23,960 nt of DNA. Source: an uncultured Veillonella sp. (GTDB lineage Bacteria > Bacillota > Negativicutes > Veillonellales > Veillonellaceae). A program made the position numbers and the translations under genes. The notes beneath the pieces are model-generated. The model did not search any database. It was not told the origin of the DNA and saw only the letters and a list, made by a program, of their open reading frames with translations. The stretch spans positions 1-23,960 of the forward strand of contig NZ_UQYC01000023.1 in NCBI RefSeq assembly GCF_900545205.1, read 5' to 3'. Shown here in pieces: positions 6,547-16,300 of the stretch (positions are counted from its first letter, which is position 1; the number at the start of each line of letters is the position of its first letter).

Positions 6547-9500
6547 TTACTCCAATTCAAAATCTTGTAATGCTTCTACATTGTAGTTAGCATCATCTTT
6601 ACGATTAGCTACAACGCGCAATACTTCACGAGCTGTATCAAGGCTTGTTAAGCATGGTGTACCCATTTCTACAGCGAGACGACGCAATTGGAAGCCTTCA
6701 CGTTCAGGGCGTTTACCTGCAGTCAGTGTGTTAAGTACAAGATCTACTTTATCTTGACGAATGTGGTCAGCACAGTTGTCATCACCTTCAGAGATTTTGT
6801 TAACTACCTTGCAGTCAACACCATGTTCTTTGAAGTATTTACCAGTACCGCCAGTTGCTTCGATGTGATAGCCCAATTCGATGAAGCCTTTTGCCAATTG
6901 GCTAGCTTCCTCTTTATCGCGGTCTGCTACGGTCATAAGAATTGTACCATCTTCTGGGATACGCATATTGGCACCATTGATAGCTTTAAACAATGCTTCA
7001 GAATAAGTACGACCAATACCCATAACTTCACCAGTAGATTTCATTTCAGGTCCAAGAGCGATTTCTACAAGGCCCATTTTGGAGAAGGAGAATACAGGTG
7101 CTTTTACAGCTACATATGGTTTATTAGGTACAAGACCGAGTGGCAAGCCCAAATCTTTTAAGCTTTCACCAAGAGCAATGCGTGTTGCACATTCTACCAT
7201 ATTGATGCCTGTAACCTTAGAAATGAATGGTACAGTACGGCTAGAACGAGGGTTAACTTCGATTACGTTAAGTTCACCATCAGCCACGATATATTGGATG
7301 TTAAGTACACCTTTAACATTAAGGCCTACTGCAATACGACGTGTATAGTCAACGATTTGATCAATCAATTCTTGGCTCAAATGTTGAGCTGGGTAAACGG
7401 CCATGGAGTCACCAGAGTGAACACCAGCACGTTCGATTTGTTCCATAATACCAGGAATACATACGTCAGTACCATCGGAAATAGCATCAACCTCTACCTC
7501 CATACCAACCATATAACGGTCGATAAGAACAGGATGTTCCTTGGAGGCTACTACAGCTTCCTTCATGTATACATCGAGCTCTTTATCGTTGTATACGATT
7601 TCCATAGCACGGCCGCCCAATACATAGGAAGGACGTACAATCAATGGATATTTCAAGTTTTTAGCTGCTGCTTGTGCTTCTTCATCAGAGGTTACAAGCG
7701 CACCTACTGGACGTGGAATACCAAGTTTTGCCAATAATTCATCAAAGCGTTCGCGGTCTTCTGCCATATCGATGCTATCTACGGATGTACCGAGGATTTT
7801 TACACCGCGCTTAGCCAATGGACCTGCCAAGTTAATTGCTGTTTGACCACCAAACTGAGCAATAACACCAGCTGGTTTCTCTTTCTCGATGATTTCCATT
7901 ACATCGTCCACTGTTAATGGTTCGAAGTACAAGGAATCAGAAATATCGAAGTCTGTAGACACTGTTTCTGGGTTATTATTGATCATAATAGATTGGTAAC
8001 CCGCTTTACGAAGTGCCCAAGAGGAATGTACGGAGCAGTAGTCAAACTCTACGCCTTGACCGATACGAATTGGACCGGAACCAAGTACGACAACGGATTT
8101 TTCACCGAGTGGTTTAACTTCGTCTTCTTGTGCATACGCACTGTAGTAGTACGGTGTTTTAGATTCGAATTCGGCAGCACATGTATCTACATATTTATAT
8201 GTTGGAAGAATGTTCCATTCTTTACGTTTTGCACGAACCTCTTCTACAGTTGTATTAGCATAACGGGCGATAACAGAATCAGTGAAGGAATAACGTTTTG
8301 CTTTGCGCAATACATCTTCTGTTAAACCATGTTCAGCCAATGCCTTTTCTACATTAACAATGTTTTTGATTTTTCCAATAAAGAATGTATCAATTTTTGT
8401 AATGTAGTGAATTTTTTCTACACTAATGCCCTTGCGAAGTGCTTCTGCTACAACATAGATACGTTCATCATCTACTAAATGTAAACGTTCAATCAATTGT
8501 TCCATGGACTCATGAGAGATTTTCTTTAGCTCAATATGGTCTAAACCAATTTCCAAGGAACGAATTGCTTTAAGCAAGGAGCCTTCCAAGGAGCGATCGA
8601 TAGCCATAACTTCGCCAGTAGCCTTCATTTGAGTGCCCAATGTGCGGTCTGCCAAATTGAATTTTTCAAATGGCCAACGTGGGAATTTCGTTACTACATA
8701 GTCAAGTGTAGGTTCGAAGCATGCTTTTGTTTCACCTGTTACAGCATTTGTAATTTGATCCAATGTCATGCCTACTGCAATTTTTGCAGCTACCTTCGCA
8801 ATTGGATAGCCAGTTGCTTTAGATGCTAATGCAGAGGAACGGGATACACGAGGGTTTACTTCGATAACGATATATTCATTGCTATTTGGATTCAACGCGT
8901 ATTGTACGTTACAACCACCTTCGATTTTCAAATAACGAATAATTTCTACAGAAGCAGTACGAAGCATTTGGTATTGAATATCGTTTAATGTTTGGCTTGG
9001 TGCCACAACAATGGAGTCACCAGTATGTACGCCTACAGGATCGATATTTTCCATATTACATACGATGATACAGTTATCTGCACTATCGCGCATTACTTCG
9101 TATTCGATTTCTTTCCAGCCTGCTACAGAACGTTCTGCTAGGATCTGGTGAATTGGTGAAAGTTTCAAACCACGGCGTGTAATTTCATACATTTCATCTT
9201 CATTATGCGCAATACCACCACCAGTACCGCCCAATGTGTAAGCAGGACGGATAATGATAGGATAACCAATGCGATTAGCAAAGGCTACCGCTTCTTCAAG
9301 ATCGTTAAAGATATCGGATTCAGGAACTGGTTGATTGATTTCCTTCATCGCTTCTTTGAAGAGTTCACGGTCTTCTGCTTGTTTAATAGCTTCAAGTGTT
9401 GTACCTAGAAGTTTTACACCGTATTCTTCTAATACGCCAGCTTCAGACAATTGTACGGCCATATTAAGACCTACTTGGCCACCCAATGTAGCCAATAAGC

Positions 9501-9747
9501 CCCAAGGGCGTTCTTTTTTAATTACTTCTGTTACGAATTCAAGACTAATCGGTTCTACATATACGCGGTCTGCAATATCTGTATCGGTCATAATTGTAGC
9601 AGGATTGGAGTTAACCAATACTACTTTATAACCTTCTTCACGAAGGGAACGGCATGCTTGTGTACCAGCATAGTCAAACTCTGCAGCTTGGCCGATAATA
9701 ATTGGACCAGAACCAATTACAAGTACTTTTTTTGCTTCTGTGGTCAT
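6547..9747 (-). CDS. carB: Carbamoyl-phosphate synthase large subunit
   Basis: This 1066-residue subunit uses two ATP, bicarbonate and ammonia channelled from CarA to make carbamoyl phosphate. The two homologous synthetase halves are plain: GSGPIIIGQAAEFDYAGTQA opens the first (about residue 12), and GSGPIRIGQGVEFDY opens the second (about 556). Each has an ATP-grasp domain with EVNPRVSRSSALASK in the first and EVNPRSSRTVPFISK in the second. The C-terminal MGS-like allosteric domain begins near residue 933 (TATGGTGKYF-like stretch). Length is the family norm. The start ATG lies one base after the carA stop; AAAGGGAAAA within the carA end is the ribosome binding site. In this operon it serves pyrimidines; arginine synthesis may share it or use another copy. 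Confidence 0.97.
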   Translation of the reverse strand: MTTEAKKVLVIGSGPIIIGQAAEFDYAGTQACRSLREEGYKVVLVNSNPATIMTDTDIADRVYVEPISLEFVTEVIKKERPWGLLATLGGQVGLNMAVQLSEAGVLEEYGVKLLGTTLEAIKQAEDRELFKEAMKEINQPVPESDIFNDLEEAVAFANRIGYPIIIRPAYTLGGTGGGIAHNEDEMYEITRRGLKLSPIHQILAERSVAGWKEIEYEVMRDSADNCIIVCNMENIDPVGVHTGDSIVVAPSQTLNDIQYQMLRTASVEIIRYLKIEGGCNVQYALNPNSNEYIVIEVNPRVSRSSALASKATGYPIAKVAAKIAVGMTLDQITNAVTGETKACFEPTLDYVVTKFPRWPFEKFNLADRTLGTQMKATGEVMAIDRSLEGSLLKAIRSLEIGLDHIELKKISHESMEQLIERLHLVDDERIYVVAEALRKGISVEKIHYITKIDTFFIGKIKNIVNVEKALAEHGLTEDVLRKAKRYSFTDSVIARYANTTVEEVRAKRKEWNILPTYKYVDTCAAEFESKTPYYYSAYAQEDEVKPLGEKSVVVLGSGPIRIGQGVEFDYCSVHSSWALRKAGYQSIMINNNPETVSTDFDISDSLYFEPLTVDDVMEIIEKEKPAGVIAQFGGQTAINLAGPLAKRGVKILGTSVDSIDMAEDRERFDELLAKLGIPRPVGALVTSDEEAQAAAKNLKYPLIVRPSYVLGGRAMEIVYNDKELDVYMKEAVVASKEHPVLIDRYMVGMEVEVDAISDGTDVCIPGIMEQIERAGVHSGDSMAVYPAQHLSQELIDQIVDYTRRIAVGLNVKGVLNIQYIVADGELNVIEVNPRSSRTVPFISKVTGINMVECATRIALGESLKDLGLPLGLVPNKPYVAVKAPVFSFSKMGLVEIALGPEMKSTGEVMGIGRTYSEALFKAINGANMRIPEDGTILMTVADRDKEEASQLAKGFIELGYHIEATGGTGKYFKEHGVDCKVVNKISEGDDNCADHIRQDKVDLVLNTLTAGKRPEREGFQLRRLAVEMGTPCLTSLDTAREVLRVVANRKDDANYNVEALQDFELE

Positions 9748-9748
9748 A

Positions 9749-10816
9749 TTATTTTCCCTTTCTCATTAAGTCTTCAAATTCGTCAAATAAATATAGATTA
9801 TCAGTAGGTCCTGGGGATGCTTCTGGATGATATTGTACAGAGAAGATAGGTAATTCTTTATGACGCATACCTTCTACAGTACCATCATTTACACTGCGAT
9901 GTGTAATTTCTACAAAGTCTGGCAAGGAAGTATCATCTACTGCATAGCCATGATTTTGAGATGTAATATATACGCGGCCTGTACGTAAATCTTGTACTGG
10001 ATGGTTAGAGCCCCGGTGACCAAATTTTAATTTAAATGTTGTACCACCATAGGCTTGAGCCAATACTTGATGGCCCATGCAAATGCCGAAGATAGGCTTT
10101 TTACCGAATAATTTCTTTACTTCTTCTACAGCATAGCCAAGATCTTGAGGATTTCCAGGGCCGTTAGATAAGAATACACCATCTGGATTTGCTGCCAATA
10201 CATCTTCAGCCTTAGCATCTGCAGGGAATACTGTTAGACGACAACCAGCTGCTTCTAAAGAGCGAAGGATATTTTCCTTTACACCATAGTCCATTACAGC
10301 TACATGGAACTCTGCATTTTTATCGCCACGCATACCTTGCCATTTTGTAGTTACACGCATAACTTGATCTGTTGGCAAGTCTTGTTTAAATAATTTTTGA
10401 ATATCTTCCATAGGGTAATCAGAACGTACAAGTACGCCTTTCATTACGCCATGGTTACGAAGTACACGTGTAATAGCACGTGTATCTACATCATAAAGGC
10501 AAGGGATGCCGTGTAAACGAAGATACTCGCTAAATAAGCCTTCATTTTGCCAGTTAGATGGGAAATCACACAGTTCTCCTACGATAAAGCCTTTACAATA
10601 TGGTTTAGGGCCTTGAGTAATAGCATTCAATGTACCATAATTACCGATCAAAGGATATGTTAATGTAATAATTTGATCCGCATAGGATGGATCAGTCAAG
10701 ATTTCTTGATACCCTGTCATACCTGTGTTAAATACAACTTCGCCTACTGTTGGAGCGCCACCTAATAAGGAACCTTCAAACACGGAACCATCTTCAAGAA
10801 CTAACTTGCCTTTCAT
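9749..10816 (-). CDS. carA: Carbamoyl-phosphate synthase small (glutaminase) subunit
   Basis: This 355-residue class I glutamine amidotransferase hydrolyses glutamine and feeds ammonia to CarB. The N-terminal CPSase small-chain domain spans about 1-140. The amidotransferase triad is Cys246 in GICMGHQ and His330/Glu332 in YHPEASPGP. The ATG overlaps the pyrC stop by one base (TAATG), with GGAGGG a little far upstream, suggesting translational coupling. It precedes carB by one base. Confidence 0.97.
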   Translation of the reverse strand: MKGKLVLEDGSVFEGSLLGGAPTVGEVVFNTGMTGYQEILTDPSYADQIITLTYPLIGNYGTLNAITQGPKPYCKGFIVGELCDFPSNWQNEGLFSEYLRLHGIPCLYDVDTRAITRVLRNHGVMKGVLVRSDYPMEDIQKLFKQDLPTDQVMRVTTKWQGMRGDKNAEFHVAVMDYGVKENILRSLEAAGCRLTVFPADAKAEDVLAANPDGVFLSNGPGNPQDLGYAVEEVKKLFGKKPIFGICMGHQVLAQAYGGTTFKLKFGHRGSNHPVQDLRTGRVYITSQNHGYAVDDTSLPDFVEITHRSVNDGTVEGMRHKELPIFSVQYHPEASPGPTDNLYLFDEFEDLMRKGK

Positions 10817-12102
10817 TATAAGACTACGCCCTCCTTCATAACTACTTTGCCATCAACTACTGTGAGTTTGGCCTTACCTGTAACAGTCATACCATCAAAT
10901 GGGCTGACTTTGCCTTTTGTATAGAATTTATTTCGATCTACTGTCCATTCTTCAGTTGTAGAGAATACAGTAATATCTGCTGGTTTACCAACTTCAAGAA
11001 CACCTGCATCAAGACGCATTAATTCAGCTGGACGTGTACTCATATAGTACACAACTTGGTCAATGCTGAGTTTATCTGGACCATACGCATTGGTAATAAC
11101 CGCTGCTAAAGATGTTTCGAGACCACTGAAACCATTAGGAGCACAGCAGAACTCATGGTCTTTTTCTTCATATGCATGCGGTGCATGGTCTGTAATAATT
11201 GCATCGATTGTGCCATCTTTCAAGCCTTCTAATAATGCTTGACGATGATCTTCGGAGCGAATTGGAGGAGCCATTTTAAACGCTGGATTGTATTCGCGTA
11301 AATATTCATCTGTGAAAGATAAATGTTGGCTTGTAACTTCACATGTTACATTAAGACCTTTTGCTTTTGCGCGACGAACCATATCCACTGTATTTTTACT
11401 ACTTACGTGTGCAATATGAATGTGACCGCCTGTCATTTCAGATAACAAAATATCACGAGCAACCGCTAAATCTTCAGCTACTGCAGGACGACCAATAACA
11501 CCTAGTTCATAGGAAACGATACCTTCATGCATATGACCATTTTTAGTCAATGTAATATCTTCTGCATGGTCGATAACCATTTTATTAAACATGGAGGAGT
11601 ATTCTAAGGCACGACGCATAAATGCAGCATTTTCTACATAATGGCCATCATCGGAGAAAGCTACTACACCAGCTTCAGCCATATCGCCCATTTCAGCAAG
11701 TTCCTTACCTTCTAGGCCTTTGGATACAGCACCAATAAATTCTACTTTCACAACGCCAGTGAGTTCAGCCTGTTTTTGTAAACCTCTTACAAGTGCAGCA
11801 TTATCTACAACTGGGTTTGTATTAGCCATAGTGACTACACGTGTGAAACCACCAGCAGCAGCCGCTTGTGTACCAGAGTGGAAATCTTCTTTAGCTTCTT
11901 GGCCTGGTTCACGCAAATGTGTGTGAATATCGATAAGACCAGGTGCTACGATAAGACCTGTTGCATCATATACTTCAGCGCCTTCAGCACTTAAGTTTTG
12001 ACCGATGGCTGCAATTTTACCATCTTTTACGAGAACGTCTGCTACTTCGTTTTGTTTTTTTGCCGGATTAACTACCGTACCATTTTTAATAAGCAAGCTC
12101 AC
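10816..12102 (-). CDS. pyrC: Dihydroorotase (class I)
   Basis: This zinc amidohydrolase cyclises carbamoyl-aspartate to dihydroorotate. It has the metal-binding DIHTHLREPG (His60, His62 in the chosen numbering), downstream metal ligands in the HAED and HIAHVSS stretches, and the catalytic Asp in ITDHAPH. The size (428 aa) fits the class I, PyrC/AllB-like branch rather than the short E. coli type. I chose GTG 12102: GGAGG lies 8 bases before it, and the N-terminus MSLLIKNGTVVNP then aligns with the usual beginning of this family. The GTG at 12111 sits inside the ribosome binding site. The start overlaps the end of pyrB by 17 bases. Confidence 0.95.
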   Translation of the reverse strand: MSLLIKNGTVVNPAKKQNEVADVLVKDGKIAAIGQNLSAEGAEVYDATGLIVAPGLIDIHTHLREPGQEAKEDFHSGTQAAAAGGFTRVVTMANTNPVVDNAALVRGLQKQAELTGVVKVEFIGAVSKGLEGKELAEMGDMAEAGVVAFSDDGHYVENAAFMRRALEYSSMFNKMVIDHAEDITLTKNGHMHEGIVSYELGVIGRPAVAEDLAVARDILLSEMTGGHIHIAHVSSKNTVDMVRRAKAKGLNVTCEVTSQHLSFTDEYLREYNPAFKMAPPIRSEDHRQALLEGLKDGTIDAIITDHAPHAYEEKDHEFCCAPNGFSGLETSLAAVITNAYGPDKLSIDQVVYYMSTRPAELMRLDAGVLEVGKPADITVFSTTEEWTVDRNKFYTKGKVSPFDGMTVTGKAKLTVVDGKVVMKEGVVL

Positions 12103-13036
12103 TACCGTCACCTCCGATAATAGTTAAGTACAATACAGCCATACGTACAGCTACGCCATTACGTACCTGTTCTTGAATTACGGATTGATCAGAATATGCT
12201 ACATCTGGTGCAATTTCAAGGCCACGGTTCATAGGACCTGGATGCATTACCATCACATCATCTTTAGCCAATTTCAATACATCATTGTTAATACCAAAGA
12301 TACGTGCATATTCTCTATTTGTAGGATACAACGCAGAATGAATACGTTCTAATTGAATACGAAGTACGTTAACCACATCTGCATCAGCCACTGCTTCACG
12401 AATATCGTGGTGTACGGTAACACCTAATTTTTCGAGCTCTGGATATACCATAGTACGAGGACCAGCCAAATGTACTTTAGCACCCATTTTAGTAAGGCCA
12501 TAAATATTAGATCTTGCTACACGGCTATGCATAATATCGCCTAAGATAACAATTTTTAAGCCTTCAATAGATTCTTTTTTCTCTAAGATAGAATACATAT
12601 CTAACAAAGCTTGTGTCGGATGTTCATGAGCACCATCACCAGCATTGATAATGATAGGATCTACTGCTTTAGTCGCGTATAGAGGAGCCCCTTCTGCACT
12701 ATGACGCATTACGATAGCATCTGTGCCCATATAGGACATAGTTAGCAAGGTATCGCGGAAGCTTTCACCTTTCCCCATGGAAGAACCGCTTGGAGAAAGA
12801 TTAATAACGTCAGCCCCTAAATATTTACCGGCCAATTCAAAGGAACTACGGGTACGAGTACTAGGCTCCATAAAAAGGTTAATAATGGATTTCCCCTTTA
12901 AAAGTGGAACCTTCTTATCATCAGAAAGAACGATTTTCTTCATTTTCTTTGCCACATTCAAAATCAATTTGATTTCTTCAGGTGACACATTTTGCAAACC
13001 CAATAAATGTTTGCCTTTTAGGCTAACTTGTCCCAT
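12086..13036 (-). CDS. pyrB: Aspartate carbamoyltransferase, catalytic subunit
   Basis: This 316-residue cytosolic enzyme condenses carbamoyl phosphate with aspartate, the committed step of pyrimidine synthesis. STRTRSSFE (59-67) binds carbamoyl phosphate and HPTQALLD starts at residue 139; both are diagnostic. There is no pyrI regulatory gene next to it, so, as in Bacillus, control is likely at the RNA level rather than allosteric. It is the first gene of the operon. The ATG follows GGAGGAAATC, and the leader holds a PyrR attenuator. Confidence 0.97.
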   Translation of the reverse strand: MGQVSLKGKHLLGLQNVSPEEIKLILNVAKKMKKIVLSDDKKVPLLKGKSIINLFMEPSTRTRSSFELAGKYLGADVINLSPSGSSMGKGESFRDTLLTMSYMGTDAIVMRHSAEGAPLYATKAVDPIIINAGDGAHEHPTQALLDMYSILEKKESIEGLKIVILGDIMHSRVARSNIYGLTKMGAKVHLAGPRTMVYPELEKLGVTVHHDIREAVADADVVNVLRIQLERIHSALYPTNREYARIFGINNDVLKLAKDDVMVMHPGPMNRGLEIAPDVAYSDQSVIQEQVRNGVAVRMAVLYLTIIGGDGSELAY

Positions 13037-13057
13037 GATTTCCTCCTAACTCACGTA

Positions 13058-13090
13058 ACAAAAAAGACCTTTTGCCCAGGGCAAAAGGTC
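13058..13090 (-). terminator. pyrB leader: Attenuator terminator of the pyr leader
   Basis: The minus-strand RNA contains a 12-bp stem GACCTTTTGCCC / GGGCAAAAGGTC (complement of 13066-13090) followed by six Us (13060-13065), just before the pyrB RBS. Its 5' arm can alternatively pair with the antiterminator, so termination is conditional. Confidence 0.9.
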
Positions 13091-13214
13091 AAATAGTTTG
13101 CACAAAGAAGCCCTTATGGGGGCGCTTCAACTATATTCCTTTCTCAGCCTCTCTGGACTAAATTAAAAGGTTTTGTACTATGCAATGGTCTCTCGTACCA
13201 TAGGTGCATTTTCT
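13058..13214 (-). promoter_or_regulatory. PyrR-responsive attenuator leader of the pyr operon
   Basis: The leader contains AGTCCAGAGAGGCT (complement of 13146-13159), a full match to the PyrR-binding loop ARUCCNGNGAGGYU known from Bacillus. It is capped by CCTTT/AAAGG pairing (complement of 13138-13170), the anti-antiterminator. The same AAAGG (13138-13142), plus ATAGTT, can instead pair with AACTAT (13093-13098) and the CCTTTT of the terminator's 5' arm, forming the antiterminator around an inner hairpin GAAGC..GCTTC. With UMP-loaded PyrR bound the terminator forms; without it the operon is read. pyrR itself is not in this window. Confidence 0.88.
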
Positions 13215-13220
13215 TTATTT

Positions 13221-13249
13221 ATTGTACTGAATCTGCCCTTGAAAGTCAA
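13221..13249 (-). promoter_or_regulatory. Sigma70-type promoter of the pyr operon
   Basis: TTGACT (complement of 13244-13249) and TACAAT (complement of 13221-13226) are separated by exactly 17 bp. Transcription would start near 13214 and give a leader of about 178 bases before pyrB, which contains the entire attenuator. Confidence 0.85.
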
Positions 13250-13271
13250 TGTAAAAGCGAAAGTTCATAAG

Positions 13272-13314
13272 TATTTTAAAAAGAGGACAAGCCCAGTAAA
13301 GTGGCTTGTCCTCT
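13272..13314 (-). terminator. Terminator of the rapZ-whiA-coiled-coil operon
   Basis: A 12-bp stem AGAGGACAAGCC / GGCTTGTCCTCT (13282-13293 with 13303-13314) has a 9-base loop and is followed on the minus strand by TTTTTAAAA. It lies 76 bp after the stop of the large coiled-coil gene and just before the pyr promoter, insulating the two operons. Confidence 0.88.
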
Positions 13315-13389
13315 CTATACTTACATCATTATCCGAATCCCCAAAATCTATAATTAGACATTAATAGCTTTTATTATTATGATTATGAA

Positions 13390-16300
13390 TTATCGATTCA
13401 TAGGATACAATCTTGGTGGATTTTGATCATCATTTTGTTGATCTTGCTGTGAACCATAAGGTGCTTGATCTTGTTGACCATTAGTCATTGGATTTTGTTG
13501 TGCATATTGTTGATTTTGTTGAGGTTGACGTTGATCACGACGACGTGTATTTTGAGATGCAGTCGGTCTTGGTTTAGTCAATTCATCAATAGATACAGCA
13601 TTCGGAATCGTTACGGAAGGAGTATCTTCGTGGACGTCATCAAGTTCACTGAAGGAAGGTCCTGTCTTAGCTGCTTGGGCAGCCTTACGTTCTGCCTCAA
13701 TTTGTTGACGTGCAAGCTCTGCACGACGACGAGCATTTTCTTGCTGTTCTTTGACACGTTGAATTGCTTCAGCTCGTTCTTTTGCTTTACGTTCCACTTC
13801 AGCTTGTGCAAGTGCCTGTTGACGAGCTTCTTCTGCTTTGCGTTCCGCTTCTAAATGAGCTTGGTAGCGTTCTTCAGCAATACGTTTTGCCTCTGCTGCT
13901 TGACGTTCAGCTTCTGATCGTTCTGCAGCCAATCTAGCTTGTTCAGCCTTACGTGCCTCAGCAGCTATACGAGCTTCTTCGGCTTTACGCGCTTCTTCTG
14001 CTCGTCTAGCTTCTTCTATGCGACGAGCTTCCTCTGCTCTACGAGCTTCTTCTGCACGTTTCGCTTCGGCTGCGATTCGAGCTTCCTCAGCCTTACGAAG
14101 TTCTTCTGCCCGTTTTGCTTCAGCTGCGATTCGAGCTTCCTCTGCCTTACGTAATTCTTCCTGACGTTTTGCTTCAGCAGCAACGCGGGCTTCTTCGGCT
14201 TTACGGGCCGCTTCAAGACGTTCTTGTTCCGCCTTGCGTTGTGCCTCAAGTCTAGCTACTTCTAAGCGACGTGCTTCTTCTGCGCGGCGTGCTTCTTCTG
14301 CCTTACGCGCTTCTTCAGCTTTACGGGCCGCTTCAATTCTTGCCTCTTCAGCCTTACGCGCTTCTTCTGCACGTTTAGCCTCTGCTGCAACACGAGCTTC
14401 CTCTGCTTTACGGGCCGCTTCGATTCTTGCCTCCTCAGCCTTTCTCGCTTCTTCTGCACGACGTGCTTCTTCAGCTTTTCTTGCCGCTTCAATACGTTGT
14501 GCTTCTAAGGCTGCTTTTGCTTCTGCCGCTTTACGAGCATCTTCTTGACGTTTTGCTTCTAACGCAGCCTGTTCAGCTGCACGTTGGGCTTCTAATGCAG
14601 CTTTCGCTTCGGCCGCTTTACGTGCTTCTTCGGCACGACGAGCTTCCAATGCTTCTTGTTCTGCTTTTCGTTGTGCTTCTAAGCGAGCTTTTGCTTCTGC
14701 AGCTAAGCGTTCTTCTTCAGCTTTTTTAGCTTCTAATGCAGCCTTTTCTGCTGCCCGTTGTGCTTCAAAACGAGCCTTAGCTTCAGCGGCTTGTCTAGCT
14801 TCTTCTGCCTTTCGTGCTGCTTCAATACGAGCCGCTTCAATTCTACGTTCTTCTTCAAGACGTTTTGCTTCGGCCGCTACACGAGCTTCCTCCGCTTTAC
14901 GTGCTGCTTCTAAACGATCGGCTTCGGCCTTTCTAGCAGCTTCAATACGCGCCATTTCAGCTTTACGTTCTTCTTCGGCCTTACGAGCTTCAGCTACCTT
15001 TCGATCAAGCTCAGCTTTTCTTTCTGCCTCTAAGCGTTTAGCCTCTTCTGCTTGTCGCATTTCCTCAGCCTTTTTCGCTTCTAAGGCCGCTTTGTCTTTA
15101 GCAGCTTGCGCCTCTTGAGCAGCCTTCAACTCGGCAGCCTTACGATCAGCTTCAGCTTTCTCAGCCATTTTACGCTCAATTTCAGCATGTTTAGCTTCTG
15201 CAGCCTTGCGTGCTATTTCTGCTTTTTCGGCAGCTAATTTAGCTTCTTCCGCTTTTTTACGAGCTAATGCTTCCTCAGCTTCTTTCGCTTTTTTAAGTTG
15301 TGCCTCTTTTTTAGCATCAGCAGCTGCTTTATCGCTCAATTTTTTTGTTTCTTCGTGAGCAATTGTTTCTGCCTGTTTTGCAGGAGTCATAGTAGATTTA
15401 GATGTATCTACAGTACCCTTATTGCTATCTTTACCATTGATAGGACCTACAGGAATTTGTGTACCACTTTGAGTTGGATGCCCCAAACTGTCTGTTACAT
15501 CTTTTGGTACATTGACCGCAATAGTCTGATGTTTTTGTGGATTTGCAAGAGATTCAGGAATCAATAAGAATCGTATTGGCAAATTAGATGCACCTGCCGG
15601 CATGAAGTTTAATGTTAACAAATCGCCTGCATTATAATTACCCATAAGACGGCTATCTAATATAGTACCGTCCCCTAGTGCAGTAATCCCATCAGCACCA
15701 CCGATATGATAGGTACGCGTATCGGTTTGACCTCTACGGGCACCTTGTTGATGAAGTGCTTTTACCGTAAAGGAGCCAGAATATGGCCCACCAAGAGGGT
15801 TAAAATACAATCTAAACGGTTCATTACCCTTTGTAGGAATTTTTAAAGTGTATGAAACACCATAGTTACCACGGTCACGAACAAATGCTTTATTTTGCAT
15901 TTCATCTACACCATTGATAAAGGCATCCTCACGGTCATTACCAACTTCAACAAAAGCACCGCCTAAAGCAGTATCAAAAGGCGTGGTAACCTCCATATTA
16001 CGCTTAGAACCAGTATATGTACCGCGCAATTGAATTTCATCAATAGGTAAGTTCTTAGCCCAATGTGATGCATCAACGGCGTCCATGCCCATAGGTAGCA
16101 TCATAACGCGAGCAAAGATTGGCGCCTCTGTTTTAATATCTACAATGCCTGTAAATAATGCATCTTGATATACCGGTGTATTTTCTAAATCAGTAAAGAT
16201 TAATTGTCGACCTTGGGGCGGAATGCTTAGCGAATATAAAGGTCTCGCATTAGGACTTTCATCTAAAGGATGCTCTAAATCCTTGCGGGATAAATCGCGA

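Noticed and set aside
6688..9631. Many plus-strand ORFs opposite carB
   Set aside because: They are Cys/Phe/Ser-rich antisense frames created by carB codon usage.
12103..12111. Upstream GTG start for pyrC
   Set aside because: That GTG overlaps the GGAGGTG ribosome binding site that serves the GTG at 12102, and it adds residues not usual for the family.
13465..14729. Several plus-strand ORFs and another minus-frame ORF set within the helix-repeat gene
   Set aside because: Low-complexity Ala/Glu/Lys/Arg codons read in other frames give long stop-free Leu/Ser/Phe/Cys-rich or Arg/Lys-rich strings. They are shadows of the 1095-residue gene.
13669..15384. Repeat array considered as CRISPR or intergenic satellite
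   Set aside because: Repeats are in frame, imperfect and without unique spacers of constant size; they encode a continuous helix.
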